A stretch of DNA of 64,000 bases from a bacterium UBP1_UBA4783 (GCA_002403075.1 DHHB01000012.1:31148-95147); one strand, 5' to 3'; positions 25,716 to 34,346 are shown, numbered from the stretch's first letter. The notes: generated from the letters alone by a model not told the origin. Program-made: numbers and translations.

Positions 25716-26383
25716 GGGGCCTTCTCACGCGCTCGCTCGCGGCGCGCGTCGCCGCCGCCCTCGCGGCGGGCGGCGTGGCCGTTCTCCCGACCGATACGAT
25801 ATACGGATTCCACTGCGCCGCCTCCAGCGCCGGCGCCGTGAAGCGGATCCGCGCGCTCAAGCGACGCGCTTCCCGCAGCGGCTTCGTGCTGCTCGCGGCC
25901 GACGCCGCGATGGCCGAGCGGATCGTGGCGCGGTGGCCCGGCGGAGCGAGAGCGATCCTCGCGCGCATCTGGCCGGGACCGCTCACGGCGCTCCTTCCCG
26001 CCCGAAAGGGCGTGCCTCCGGCGCTCGCGCCCCGCGGCGTCGTCGCCGTGCGCGTGCCGGGTCGCGCGGATCTCCGCGCGCTCGTCGCCGCGATCGGCGA
26101 ACCGCTCGTCTCGACGAGCGTCAACGTTTCGGGCGGGAGACCTCTCGCGCGGATCGCCGACATCGAGCGGTCGTTTCCGGGCCTCGACGCGTACGTCTCG
26201 AAGCGGGGCCGCACGTCCAGGATCCCTTCGACGATCGTCGATTTCACGGGAGACGCGCCGGCGCTCGTCCGGAGCGGCGCGATTCGATGGCGCGAGGGCG
26301 TCTTCGGAGGATTGCGCGCGCCGCGGAGGAGGGAAGGCTCGGGCGGTCAGTCGGGGAACCCCTCGAAGCGGCGGTCCCGGTAG
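25700..26383 (+). CDS. tsaC: L-threonylcarbamoyladenylate synthase (YrdC/TsaC type)
   Basis: About 227 residues from GTG 25700, which has AGGAG 11 bases upstream inside purE. The YrdC fold is evident: VAVLPTDTIYGFHCAA, the basic substrate pocket RALKRRASRSGFVLL, WPGPLTALLPARKG, VAVRVPG and STSVNVSGGRP, ending with STIVDFTG. It makes the threonylcarbamoyl-AMP used for the t6A37 modification of ANN-decoding tRNAs. There is no C-terminal Sua5 domain. The last 37 bases overlap the end of the convergent radical SAM gene, so the C-terminal Arg/Gly-rich tail is encoded in both. Confidence 0.88.
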   Translation: MAPELRGLLTRSLAARVAAALAAGGVAVLPTDTIYGFHCAASSAGAVKRIRALKRRASRSGFVLLAADAAMAERIVARWPGGARAILARIWPGPLTALLPARKGVPPALAPRGVVAVRVPGRADLRALVAAIGEPLVSTSVNVSGGRPLARIADIERSFPGLDAYVSKRGRTSRIPSTIVDFTGDAPALVRSGAIRWREGVFGGLRAPRRREGSGGQSGNPSKRRSR

Positions 26384-27207
26384 GCGTCGCAGCGCGAGCA
26401 GAGGAGTATCCGTTCCCTCTCGCCGCGCGCGAGATGCGCCGCGTAACCGAGACGGACGGGTCCGTTCCAGATATCGAGGACGCTCTCCGCGCCGACGTCG
26501 CCGATCACGGCGCGCCCGGCGATATCCCAGCAGCACAGCACCGCGCGGCCGTCGGTGTAGAAGAACATCTCCTCGCGCATCTTGAGACACGGTTTCCGCA
26601 CCATCTCCACGCCCTCGTCCCACGGCCAGTTGTAGAGCGGCACGATGAGCGCCCTGTCCGCGCGCGCCCCCCAGTACTCGACGAACGCCTCCTGCTCGCC
26701 GCGGTTGAGATCCATGTCGATCATCCGGACCTCCGTCGCGACGCGGCCGCCGTGCCCGCGGGCGAGCGAAATGAAGCGCTCGACGTTGTCGACGACCTTA
26801 CCGTAATCGAGGCCGACGCGGCAGCGCGCGTAGGTTTCCCGCGAGAACGCGTCGACGCTGAAGCGCACGAGATCGATCCCCGCGTCGATGAGCTCCCGGC
26901 CCCTGCGCTCGTCGAGGAGGCTCCCGTTCGTGTTGATTTCGGCGCGCGCCGTCGGATCCTGCTTGATGTACGCGACGATCTTCGCGAGCCGCTTGTCGAT
27001 GAGCGCCTCGTTCTGGAGGAACGGACGGTACGTGACGCCGAGCCCGCGCGTGTCGTCGACGATCTTTTTCCAGATCGCGTCCGGCATGACGACCGGACCG
27101 CGGTCGATCTTCTTCTGCGGACAAAACGGACAATCGGCGTCGCAGCCGAGGATCGTCTCGATCTGTATGAAACGGGGTTGGGGAGGGGTCCTGATCTCGT
27201 GTTCCAC
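26347..27207 (-). CDS. Radical SAM protein with SPASM-type C-terminal cysteines
   Basis: 286 residues from GTG (AAGGTG upstream). The radical SAM cluster motif CDADCPFC (CxxxCxxC) is near residue 22; EINTNGSLL and FSVDAFSRETY are typical barrel strands. The C-terminal SPASM-like region has cysteines in RKPCLKM, VLCCWD and LCSRC, fitting an auxiliary [4Fe-4S] cluster. This group includes peptide-modifying and envelope-associated enzymes with unknown substrates. It begins three bases after waaA on the same strand, so a role in LPS or cell-envelope modification is suggested by position only. Confidence 0.85.
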   Translation of the reverse strand: MEHEIRTPPQPRFIQIETILGCDADCPFCPQKKIDRGPVVMPDAIWKKIVDDTRGLGVTYRPFLQNEALIDKRLAKIVAYIKQDPTARAEINTNGSLLDERRGRELIDAGIDLVRFSVDAFSRETYARCRVGLDYGKVVDNVERFISLARGHGGRVATEVRMIDMDLNRGEQEAFVEYWGARADRALIVPLYNWPWDEGVEMVRKPCLKMREEMFFYTDGRAVLCCWDIAGRAVIGDVGAESVLDIWNGPVRLGYAAHLARGERERILLCSRCDAYRDRRFEGFPD

Positions 27208-27210
27208 GGG

Positions 27211-28521
27211 TCACCTTTTTCCGGCGAGAAGCGTTTCCAGCAAATCTACGCAACGGGGGGCCGCTCCGCAATGTTTTCGTATGAAGCGCGATCCCGTCTC
27301 TCCCGTCCGTGCGAGGAGATCCGGATCGGCGAGCAGCGCGAGCGCCTCGCGCGCGAAATCGGCTCCCGTCCGCACGATCTTCGCGGCGCCGAGATCGACG
27401 AGGCGGCGCGCCTCGTACGAGTTGTCGATGCGCGGTCCGAACAAGACGGGGAGCGAGAGCACCGCGGGCTCCATCACGTTGTGAACGCCCGTCGTGAAGC
27501 TGCCGCCGACGTAAGCGATTCGCCCGGCGCGATAGAGCTCGGCGAGATAACCGACGCCGTCGGCGACGACGACCTCATCCTCGCCGGGAGGATCGTCGCC
27601 GAGGCTCGAGAGCGGGCGGAAGGGGAGTCCGGCGGAGGCGAGCGTCCGGCGGATCTCGGCGAGCCGCTCGACCGAGGGCTCGTGCGGAACGAGTATGAGA
27701 CCGGTTCCGCGGCGTTCCTTCCGGAGCGCGCGGAATCCCGATACGACGAGCGCCTCGTCCTTCGGCCACGTGCTGCCGGCGATGATCCACGCCCTGCCGG
27801 CGGCGGCGACGGCCCCCGGCAGCTTTGCCGTCGAGGCATCGATTCTGCGGCACACCTGGTCGAAGCGCGTATCACCCGCGACCGTGATATCGACGCCGCC
27901 GCGGACGCCGCGGCGAAAACGTTCTGCGTCCTCCTCCGAGATCGCCGCGATGGCGCCGAGCCGCGAGTAGAGGCCGCCGTAGAAGCCCCTCGCGATCCGC
28001 GAGAGGCGCAGCGAGCCGGGGGAGAGCGTTCCGGCGACGAGCGCCTGCGGCACGCCCCGCTTCGCCGCCTCGAGGACGAGGTTCGGCCAGATATCGAACT
28101 TGACGTACACGAGGAGGTCGGGACGCAGCGCGTCGAGACAGAAGCGCGCGTTGCCCGGAGTGTCGACGGGGAGGTATTCGACGAACGAGATCGCCTCGAT
28201 CCGCTTCGAGCGGTCGAACCGCTCGTAGTAGCTCATACCCGACGGCGAGAAGAACGTGAGCGCGATCTCGATACCGCCGGGGCGTTCCGCGAGCAGACTC
28301 ATGACCGGCTTCGCCTGCTCGAACTCGCCGACGGACGAAACGTGAAACCACGCGAGCGGGGATCTCCGCTCGAGCCTCGACGCGCCAGCGAGCCAGCGTT
28401 CCCGAAGACCGCGCCGTCCCGCGAGCCCCTCCGCTATCTTTCCGTTCCAGGCGGCCGCGGCCCGCGCGGCGAGGGCCGCGGCGGGGAGAAGAGCGTTGTA
28501 GACGGCGAGTTCGATCTTCAC
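27211..28521 (-). CDS. waaA: 3-deoxy-D-manno-octulosonic acid (Kdo) transferase
   Basis: 436 residues, family length. Start GTG overlaps the upstream heptosyltransferase stop (GTGA), with GGAAGG ahead. An N-terminal hydrophobic anchor (ALLPAAALAARAAA) precedes WFHVSSVGEFEQ, whose E66 matches the catalytic glutamate of KdtA. Further matches are the FFSPSG loop, YLPVDTPGNARFCLDALRP and the C-terminal PAVLSLPVLFGP segment. The enzyme adds Kdo from CMP-Kdo to lipid A on the inner membrane. This shows that the organism makes an LPS or LOS. Confidence 0.93.
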   Translation of the reverse strand: MKIELAVYNALLPAAALAARAAAAWNGKIAEGLAGRRGLRERWLAGASRLERRSPLAWFHVSSVGEFEQAKPVMSLLAERPGGIEIALTFFSPSGMSYYERFDRSKRIEAISFVEYLPVDTPGNARFCLDALRPDLLVYVKFDIWPNLVLEAAKRGVPQALVAGTLSPGSLRLSRIARGFYGGLYSRLGAIAAISEEDAERFRRGVRGGVDITVAGDTRFDQVCRRIDASTAKLPGAVAAAGRAWIIAGSTWPKDEALVVSGFRALRKERRGTGLILVPHEPSVERLAEIRRTLASAGLPFRPLSSLGDDPPGEDEVVVADGVGYLAELYRAGRIAYVGGSFTTGVHNVMEPAVLSLPVLFGPRIDNSYEARRLVDLGAAKIVRTGADFAREALALLADPDLLARTGETGSRFIRKHCGAAPRCVDLLETLLAGKR

Positions 28522-29564
28522 GCTCGGACCTTCCGTTCGGCGAGAAGCGCGGCGAGGGCATCCATTGCCCGCCGCGGAGATATCGCCGTGAGGCATTCCT
28601 TCGTGCCGTACGGACACCGGCGGGCGCCGTTGCGAGAGCATGGTCTGCAGCGCAGCTCCGTCTCGAGGGCGACGCTTCGCGGCAGCCGCGGAAAATATCC
28701 GAACTCGCGAACGGTCGGACCGTAGAAGGCGACGACCGGCGTGCCGACCGATTCGGCGAGATGGAGCGGCGCCGAGTCGTTCGTCACGAGCGCTTCGCAT
28801 CGTTCGAGCACGGCCGCCGATTCGAGGATCGAGAGCCTGCCCGTGAGATCGAGAGGCGCGGGGAAGACCTCCGCCGCGATTTCGGCGTTCGTCTCGGCGT
28901 CAGCGGAGCCGCCGATGAGGATCGTCGAGCGTCCCCGGGCGGCAGCGAGCCGCATGAGATCGATGTAGCGCTCCCGCGGCCAGCGCTTCGTCTCCCACCG
29001 GGCGCCGGGAGCGAACGCGACGGGTCCGGGGGCGCCCGGCGCCGCGGGCGGCGCGACGGCGTCCGCGGCGGCCCGCGCGGAGGCAGGCAGCGGCAGGTCG
29101 ACGCGGCCGCCCGCCGCCGAAACGCCGAGCTCTTCGAAGAGTCTCGCGTACCGCTCGGTTTGCCGGACGACGCCGCGGTACAGGTTCGTTTTGCCGGCGA
29201 TGAGCGCGAACTTCGCGATTTCGTTCTTGTCGATCATGACCTTTCTCGGCGCGCGCAGCGAATGGTACAGGGCGAGGCTTCGCAGGACGCCGTGCGCGTC
29301 GACGACGGCGTCGTAGCGTTCGCGCGCGAGCCGGCCTCGAAGCCGCGCGAGCTCTCCGAGACCGCCCCGGTCGACCGTCAGCACCTCGTCGAGATACGCG
29401 TTTTCGGCGAAGAGCTCCGCGAAACGCTTCCTCGTGAGGAGATGGATGACCGCGTCCGGCGCGGCCCTTCGCAGCCGGATGAGCTCCGGAACGAGCAGGA
29501 CGATATCGCCGAGGGAGCTGAGCCTTATAACGAGAATTTTGGCGTAGGATAAGGGCATCGACAC
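28518..29564 (-). CDS. Glycosyltransferase family 9 (ADP-heptose:LPS heptosyltransferase-like)
   Basis: 348 residues; ATG 29564 or 29558. The GT9 N-terminus is clear (ILVIRLSSLGDIVLLVPEL), followed by YDAVVDAHGVLRS, a phosphate-loop GARWETKRWP, and the nucleotide-sugar motif TNDSAPLHLAESVGTPVVAFYGPT. Late cysteines (CRPCSRNGARRCPYG and ECL) are common in GT9 proteins of this type. It most likely adds a heptose in LPS inner-core synthesis, in line with the waaA gene it is coupled to. Donor and acceptor are inferred from the family. Confidence 0.9.
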   Translation of the reverse strand: MSMPLSYAKILVIRLSSLGDIVLLVPELIRLRRAAPDAVIHLLTRKRFAELFAENAYLDEVLTVDRGGLGELARLRGRLARERYDAVVDAHGVLRSLALYHSLRAPRKVMIDKNEIAKFALIAGKTNLYRGVVRQTERYARLFEELGVSAAGGRVDLPLPASARAAADAVAPPAAPGAPGPVAFAPGARWETKRWPRERYIDLMRLAAARGRSTILIGGSADAETNAEIAAEVFPAPLDLTGRLSILESAAVLERCEALVTNDSAPLHLAESVGTPVVAFYGPTVREFGYFPRLPRSVALETELRCRPCSRNGARRCPYGTKECLTAISPRRAMDALAALLAERKVRA

Positions 29565-29628
29565 GCTCCGAGTGTTGCGATCGAATATACCGGAAGATGC
29601 GAATCAAGTCCAGATAAACGAATGAGAT

Positions 29629-29672
29629 AAGGAAATTGGGGCGGCCGCGCCGCGGCTGCGGCCCCTTTCCTT
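29629..29672. repeat. Interrupted inverted repeat in the divergent promoter region
   Basis: The arms AAGGAAA..GGGGC and GCCCC TTTCCTT flank a GC-only 18-base centre and can form a long hairpin. It lies between divergent start codons (29564 and 29824), not after a gene, so attenuation, regulator binding or an unannotated transcript end are all possible. Two shorter inverted repeats follow: TTCAT-TTA-ATGAA (29675-29687) and GCAA-TAT-TTGC (29706-29716). Confidence 0.6.
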
Positions 29673-29735
29673 AATTCATTTAATGAAATCGAATTGCATT
29701 AATCAGCAATATTTGCAGAATGATAAAAATCAATC

Positions 29736-29764
29736 TTGAAAATAATCGCTCTATATCTTAATAT
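29736..29764 (+). promoter_or_regulatory. Promoter of the XRE-cupin pair
   Basis: -35 TTGAAA (29736-29741) and -10 TAATAT (29759-29764) with a 17-base spacer, about 60 bases before the first ATG, in a strongly A+T-rich stretch. Confidence 0.72.
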
Positions 29765-29823
29765 GTAGTTTAACAAGCGTTTTGCGGGGTTTTTATCCCA
29801 TACGGCACAGCGGGGGACTTGCG

Positions 29824-30384
29824 ATGGACGACAAAGACGAAATCGGTTTGAGAATCAAGCAATTCCGCCTTTCGAAAGGGCTTACGCTCAAGGACATCGA
29901 GATAAAGGCGAGGGTTTCGGCGACCCACGTCTCCGAAATCGAACGCGGTATGACCTCGCCGACCGTGGGAGCGCTCGCGAAGATCGCCGAGGCCATGGGA
30001 ACGGACGTGGCCTATTTCGTGGAAAAGCAAAACGTCGCGAAGGTCTCCATCATCAACAAGACGAAGCGCAAGAGGATGCAGTTCAAGGATTGGGGAGCGA
30101 CCTACTACAGTCTCGCCAAGGATATCCCGAATCCGCGGTTCTCCTTTCTCGAGGTCGAGCTCGAGCCGGGGATCAAACGCCCCGAGGAGACGAGCACGCA
30201 CGGCGGGGAGGAGTTCGCCATCGTGACGAAGGGCGTCATGGAGATCATCATCGGCGACCAGAAATACATTCTCAAGGAAGGGGACAGCATCCATTACAAA
30301 GCGGCGAAGCCCCACGCGATGCGAAACATCGGCGACGCGAAATGCCGCGCGATCTGGGTCACCCTTCCGCCGTACAGCCTCTAG
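29824..30384 (+). CDS. XRE-family transcriptional regulator with C-terminal cupin
   Basis: 186 residues. A helix-turn-helix domain (RIKQFRLSKGLTLKDIEIKA, then HVSEIERGMTSPTVGAL) covers residues 5-65; a cupin sensor follows (EVELEPG, HGGEEFAIVTKGVMEIIIG, LKEGDSIHYKAAKPHAMRN). HTH-cupin regulators often control amino-acid, polyamine or aldehyde metabolism genes through a small-molecule ligand in the cupin barrel. GGGGGA precedes the ATG. The AT-rich upstream region with inverted repeats is a possible self-operator. The next gene is a close structural paralogue. Confidence 0.88.
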   Translation: MDDKDEIGLRIKQFRLSKGLTLKDIEIKARVSATHVSEIERGMTSPTVGALAKIAEAMGTDVAYFVEKQNVAKVSIINKTKRKRMQFKDWGATYYSLAKDIPNPRFSFLEVELEPGIKRPEETSTHGGEEFAIVTKGVMEIIIGDQKYILKEGDSIHYKAAKPHAMRNIGDAKCRAIWVTLPPYSL

Positions 30385-30418
30385 ACGGCGCCGGCGTGGC
30401 ATGGAGGAGCATGAATCG

Positions 30419-30982
30419 ATGATATCGAAGGAAGAGATCGGAAAACGCATCAAGAAGGTGCGCGAGGAGCAGCATCTGACGCTCAAGAACGTCGAGGCGA
30501 AGGCGGGGATTTCGGCGACCCACATCTCCGAGATCGAGCGCGGCAAGACGTCCCCGACGATCGGCGCGCTCATCCGCATCGCCGAGGCCCTCGGTCGCGA
30601 TCCCGCGTACTTCATCGAGGACGCGGAGCTCGACGACGTTTCCTGCGTTTCGTTCGAGGACCGCAAGCCCTGCGCGCTCGAGCGGTGCCCCGGCACGCGC
30701 GAGATGCTAACGAAGTCGATCCCGAGCGGCAAGATCAACGCGCAGCTCATCACGCTCGCGCCGTCGAAAGGGGCGGATGTCAGGCTCCACGCTCACGAAG
30801 GGGACGAGGCCGCCCTCGTGCTCCAGGGCGCCGTGCGATTCTCCGTCGACGGCGAGCCTCACGATCTCGTCGAGGGCGACAGCATCTACTTCGTCGCGAG
30901 CCAGGATCACGGCTACGCGAACGCGTCCGGAACCGAGCACGCGAAGATGATCTGGTTCGCTTCCGAGCGAAAGGCGGATTGA
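30419..30982 (+). CDS. Second XRE-family regulator with C-terminal cupin
   Basis: 187 residues. ATG 30419 is preferred: GGAGGAG lies eight bases upstream, whereas ATG 30401 has none. HTH: RIKKVREEQHLTLKNVEAKA and HISEIERGKTSPTIGAL; cupin: HAHEGDEAALVLQGAVRFS, LVEGDSIYFVASQDHGYAN. The HTH recognition regions of the two neighbours are nearly the same (ATHxSEIERGxTSPT), so they may bind related sites or form heterodimers, while the cupins have diverged. A strong terminator follows. Confidence 0.87.
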   Translation: MISKEEIGKRIKKVREEQHLTLKNVEAKAGISATHISEIERGKTSPTIGALIRIAEALGRDPAYFIEDAELDDVSCVSFEDRKPCALERCPGTREMLTKSIPSGKINAQLITLAPSKGADVRLHAHEGDEAALVLQGAVRFSVDGEPHDLVEGDSIYFVASQDHGYANASGTEHAKMIWFASERKAD

Positions 30983-31014
30983 GATCCGCCGCCGTCCGCC
31001 GTCCCGGTTTTCGA

Positions 31015-31042
31015 GCCGCCCGCCGCGCGGGCGGCTTTTTTA
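31015..31042 (+). terminator. Rho-independent terminator after the XRE-cupin pair
   Basis: Stem GCCGCCCG / CGGGCGGC with loop CCGCG and six T residues. Confidence 0.9.
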
Positions 31043-31049
31043 TTTTGTA

Positions 31050-31079
31050 TTGACGGTGCCGGGGAGGCGTTCCTATAGT
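31050..31079 (+). promoter_or_regulatory. Promoter of the DUF1844-ompA operon
   Basis: TTGACG (31050-31055) and TATAGT (31074-31079), 18-base spacer, 30 bases before the ATG and directly behind the preceding terminator. Confidence 0.7.
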
Positions 31080-31108
31080 CGGAGACGAACCGCGAGGAGG
31101 GACCGCCG

Positions 31109-31471
31109 ATGGTATCTGAAAACGGAGACGAACGAACCGAATTCCTCTTTCACAATCTCATCGCCATGTTCGCGACGCTCGCGCTCCAGCAGCTCGGCAA
31201 GCTCGTGAATCCGCTGACCGGCGCCGTCGAACGCGACCTGCGCCAGGCGCGCATCACTATCGACATGCTCGAGATGATCGGCGAGAAAACGGCCGGGAAC
31301 CTCTCGGCCGAGGAGCAGCGCCACCTCGACACCGTGCTCACGGAGCTGCGGATGAACTGGGTGGACGAGGCGAACCGCGGCGGGATCGAAGCGGAAACGA
31401 CGGGGACGAACACGGACTCCGCCGCCGGCGGAGCGGACGATGGCACGAAACGTGATACGACGAAAGGATAA
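31109..31471 (+). CDS. DUF1844-family protein
   Basis: 120 residues. The DUF1844 pattern is seen: FLFHNLIAMFATLALQQLGK, DLRQARITIDMLEMIGEKT, and GNLSAEEQRHLDTVLTELR. The function of the family is unknown; proteins are small, helical and often near envelope genes. The C-terminal ~30 residues are polar and probably disordered. AGGAGG precedes the ATG. It ends 40 bases before ompA, which likely shares its promoter. Confidence 0.85.
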   Translation: MVSENGDERTEFLFHNLIAMFATLALQQLGKLVNPLTGAVERDLRQARITIDMLEMIGEKTAGNLSAEEQRHLDTVLTELRMNWVDEANRGGIEAETTGTNTDSAAGGADDGTKRDTTKG

Positions 31472-31511
31472 TCCGAACGGCGACACGGGGAACGAGACAG
31501 GAGGCAACGGT

Positions 31512-33389
31512 ATGAAACGAACGGTATGCGCGATCGCCCTGGTTGCGGTGCTCGCCGCATCCGGCGCCGCGTGGGGGCAGGACGGCTGGAAGGGCACCTC
31601 CGGTCTGCTCCACGTGGAGCGAGCCGGCACGGTCGGAAGAGGCGTGCTCCTCTTCTCCCTCGGCACGTCGTACTATACAGCGGACGCGACGCTCACGAAA
31701 GGTCCGCGCAGCATGCTCAATCCGACCGATTTCGACGAAGCGGACGTCGATTACCATTTCTTCGGTTCCCGCGCGGTTCTCACCTTCGGGCTCAGCGACT
31801 ACGTCGAATTCGCCGCGGGTCTCAACGTCCGCAACTGGATCATGCAGGTGCCGGAGGAGTTCGAGGTGAACGACGTGTTCGAGACCCGCACGCGCGGCGG
31901 TCTCGGAGACACGGATCTGCTCCTCAAGCTCTGTCCGCCCGTGCCGTCGAAGTACGTCGCCGTCGGCGTGCTCGGCCACGCGAGCTTTCCGACGGGGCGC
32001 GAGGAGGCGGGCTTCACGACCGGCTCGACCGATTTCGGCGTGAAGGGGCTTCTCTCGCTGAGCCTTCCCGAGAGCAGAAAGTTCGTTCCGATGAGGCTGC
32101 ATCTCAACGCCGGGTATCGCTTCAATAAGAACGAGGACGACGGCTACGGGATCCTCTACGCGAACAACCCCGATTCGACCGGTTTCTACCCGCCCGGCTA
32201 TCCGAAATCGCCCGACGGGGAGAGCGACGGATTCAACGACGTCTTTCAGTTCGGCGCCGGGATCGAGTTCCTCGCGAAGGGCTCGAGCCTGTTCGCCGAG
32301 TTCACGTGGGATAAATTCCTGAACGCCGACTTCGAGGAAGGGGACGCCTACTACCTGCCGGGGAACGCGAACGTCTACACGATCACGCCCGGCATAAAGC
32401 TGCTCTCCGAGAAAGGCGGCGGCGTCACCTTCGCCGCGGATATCAACCTCAATCCCGAGGACGACAAGTCCTTCGCCGCCGTTCCCGACTGGGCGCTCTA
32501 CTTCACGCTCTCGTTCGGCGGGAACGTACTCCCGCAGGACCGCGACGACGACGGCATCGAGGACAAGGTCGACAAGTGTCCGGACGATCCCGAAGACTTC
32601 GACGGGTTCGAGGACACGGACGGTTGCCCCGATCTCGACAACGACGGCGACCGGATAAAGGACGCCGTCGACAAGTGCCCCGATCTCGCCGAGGACTTCG
32701 ACGGGTTCGAGGACGAGGACGGGTGCCCTGATCTCGACAACGACGGAGACGGCATCCCCGACCTCCGCGACAAATGTCCGAACGAACCGGAGGATTTCGA
32801 CGGGGTTCAGGACGACGACGGCTGTCCCGACATCGTCGTCGACAGCGACGGCGACGGCATCCCCGACGACGTCGACAAGTGCCCGACGAAGCCGGAAGAC
32901 ATCGACGGCTTCCAGGACGAGGACGGCTGTCCGGATCCCGACAACGATCTCGACGGGATTCCCGATACGGCCGACCGGTGTCCGAACGAGATGGAGACCT
33001 TCAACGGCTACGAGGACGAGGACGGGTGTCCGGACGAGCGTCCCATCGAGGAGCGCTTCATCCTCCGCGGCGTCAATTTCGAGACCGCCTCGGCGTCGAT
33101 CACGCCCGATTCCTACACGATCCTCGATCAGGTCGTCCGATCGCTCAAGGCGTATCCCGACGTTCGGGTCGAGATCGCCGGTTTCACGGACGACGTGGGC
33201 AAGGACGATTACAACATGAGCCTCTCGCAGAAGCGCGCGGATTCGGTCAAGCAGTACCTCGTGAACGCCGGCGTCGCGGCCGAGCGGATCGAGGCGCGCG
33301 GCTACGGAGAAACCAACCCCATCGCTTCGAACAAGACGGCCGCCGGGAGGGCCGAGAACCGGCGCATCGAGTTCAAGCGGCTGAACTAG
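31512..33389 (+). CDS. OmpA-family outer-membrane protein with TSP3 calcium-binding repeats
   Basis: 625 residues. Signal peptide (ALVAVLAASGAAWGQ), then a beta-barrel to about residue 340. About five thrombospondin type-3-like repeats follow (DxDxDG, DKCPD, EDFDGFEDxDGCPD), rich in calcium-binding aspartates with paired cysteines. The C-terminal OmpA domain binds peptidoglycan, with the diagnostic IAGFTDDVGKDDYNMSLSQK and the basic NRRIEFK end. It tethers the outer membrane to the wall; the TSP3 stalk probably spans the periplasm as a Ca-stabilised spacer. AGGAGG is seven bases before the ATG. Confidence 0.93.
   Translation: MKRTVCAIALVAVLAASGAAWGQDGWKGTSGLLHVERAGTVGRGVLLFSLGTSYYTADATLTKGPRSMLNPTDFDEADVDYHFFGSRAVLTFGLSDYVEFAAGLNVRNWIMQVPEEFEVNDVFETRTRGGLGDTDLLLKLCPPVPSKYVAVGVLGHASFPTGREEAGFTTGSTDFGVKGLLSLSLPESRKFVPMRLHLNAGYRFNKNEDDGYGILYANNPDSTGFYPPGYPKSPDGESDGFNDVFQFGAGIEFLAKGSSLFAEFTWDKFLNADFEEGDAYYLPGNANVYTITPGIKLLSEKGGGVTFAADINLNPEDDKSFAAVPDWALYFTLSFGGNVLPQDRDDDGIEDKVDKCPDDPEDFDGFEDTDGCPDLDNDGDRIKDAVDKCPDLAEDFDGFEDEDGCPDLDNDGDGIPDLRDKCPNEPEDFDGVQDDDGCPDIVVDSDGDGIPDDVDKCPTKPEDIDGFQDEDGCPDPDNDLDGIPDTADRCPNEMETFNGYEDEDGCPDERPIEERFILRGVNFETASASITPDSYTILDQVVRSLKAYPDVRVEIAGFTDDVGKDDYNMSLSQKRADSVKQYLVNAGVAAERIEARGYGETNPIASNKTAAGRAENRRIEFKRLN
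32539..33036 (+). repeat. Coding repeats for TSP3-like aspartate-rich units
   Basis: About five imperfect repeats of ~105 bases, each encoding a DNDGD..D.DKCP....DFDGF.D.DGCPD unit. They lie inside ompA and could vary in number by recombination between strains. Confidence 0.85.
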
Positions 33390-33417
33390 CGCGGGGCGGC
33401 GGGCGCGCGGAACGCGA

Positions 33418-33450
33418 CGGGGGGGCGAGCGATCGCCCCCCCGTTTTTTA
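33418..33450. terminator. Terminator between ompA and mazG
   Basis: A 10-bp stem, GGGGGGGCGA / TCGCCCCCCC with a GCGA loop, is followed by gttttttatt. It ends the ompA transcript. A T run exists only on the + side. Confidence 0.87.
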
Positions 33451-33479
33451 TTCGCGCGCCGGCCGCGGTACGCCGCGTT

Positions 33480-34346
33480 TCAAGAACGCCCGCGGGGCCG
33501 GGCCGCGCCCTTCGCCCGCGCGGAGCGCTTCGACGGCGCCGCCGCGGGGCGGCGTCTCTTGCTCTTCCTCCACAGCGCTTCCATCTCGTCGAGGGTCATC
33601 GAAGAGAGATCCGCCCCCGCGCGGCTCGCGCGGCGCTCGACGTCGTTGAAGCGCCGGATGAACTTCGCCGTCGTCCGCTCGAGAGCGCTCTCGGAATCGA
33701 TCCCGAACCGTCGCGCGAGGTTCACGACGGTGAAAAAGAGATCGCCGATCTCGTCCTTGGTCGCCTCGCGCCTTCCGCGGCGAAGCTCGCGCCGCACCTC
33801 CGCGATCTCCTCGTCGAGCTTATCGAGGATATCCGCGCCGTCGGACCAGTCGAAACCGACCTCCGCCGCCTTCCTCTGAACCGCGGCCGCCCGGCGAAGA
33901 GGCGGAAGCTTCTCCGGAACCGCGTCGAGGAGCGCGGGGGATCGTCTCGTCCTCCGCTCGGCGCGCTTCACGCGTTCCCACTCGGCGAGGCTTTCGGCGC
34001 TCGTCCGCGCTTTCGTCGGGCCGAAGACGTGCGGATGGCGCCGCACGATCTTCCGGTGCGCGCGCGCCACGATGTCCGCCAGCGCGGTCCGCCGCCGCTC
34101 GAGGAGGAGCTCGTGGATGAATACGACGATGAAGAGCACGTCGCCGAGCTCGTCCTCGGCGTCGCGCGGCGTTCCGCTCTTCTCGGCGCGCAGGAGCTCG
34201 TACGCCTCCTCGATGAGATAGGAGATGATGTCGTCGAGCGTCTGCTCGCGGTCCCACGGGCAGCCGTTCTCGCCGCGGAGCGTGCGGAGGGTTCGCCGCA
34301 GCGCGGAGATTTCGGCGCCGAGTCTCGCATCCGGGTCGCGCGCCAT
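33480..34346 (-). CDS. mazG: Nucleoside triphosphate pyrophosphohydrolase
   Basis: 288 residues, near the E. coli length of 263 plus a basic tail. GGAGGA precedes the ATG. Two MazG domains are visible: the N-terminal one has [22 protein letters not shown] and EDELGDVLF (metal-binding acids), and the C-terminal one has [17 protein letters not shown] and [15 protein letters not shown]. The enzyme hydrolyses (d)NTPs to NMP and pyrophosphate, a house-cleaning role that also affects ppGpp levels. The Arg/Lys/Ala-rich C-terminal extension (~25 residues) is unlike the core and probably disordered. Confidence 0.92.
   Translation of the reverse strand: MARDPDARLGAEISALRRTLRTLRGENGCPWDREQTLDDIISYLIEEAYELLRAEKSGTPRDAEDELGDVLFIVVFIHELLLERRRTALADIVARAHRKIVRRHPHVFGPTKARTSAESLAEWERVKRAERRTRRSPALLDAVPEKLPPLRRAAAVQRKAAEVGFDWSDGADILDKLDEEIAEVRRELRRGRREATKDEIGDLFFTVVNLARRFGIDSESALERTTAKFIRRFNDVERRASRAGADLSSMTLDEMEALWRKSKRRRPAAAPSKRSARAKGAARPRGRS

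Noticed and set aside
31440..31456. TGGCACG string as another sigma-54 promoter
   Set aside because: It lies inside the DUF1844 gene, and the required GC dinucleotide ten bases after GG is absent.
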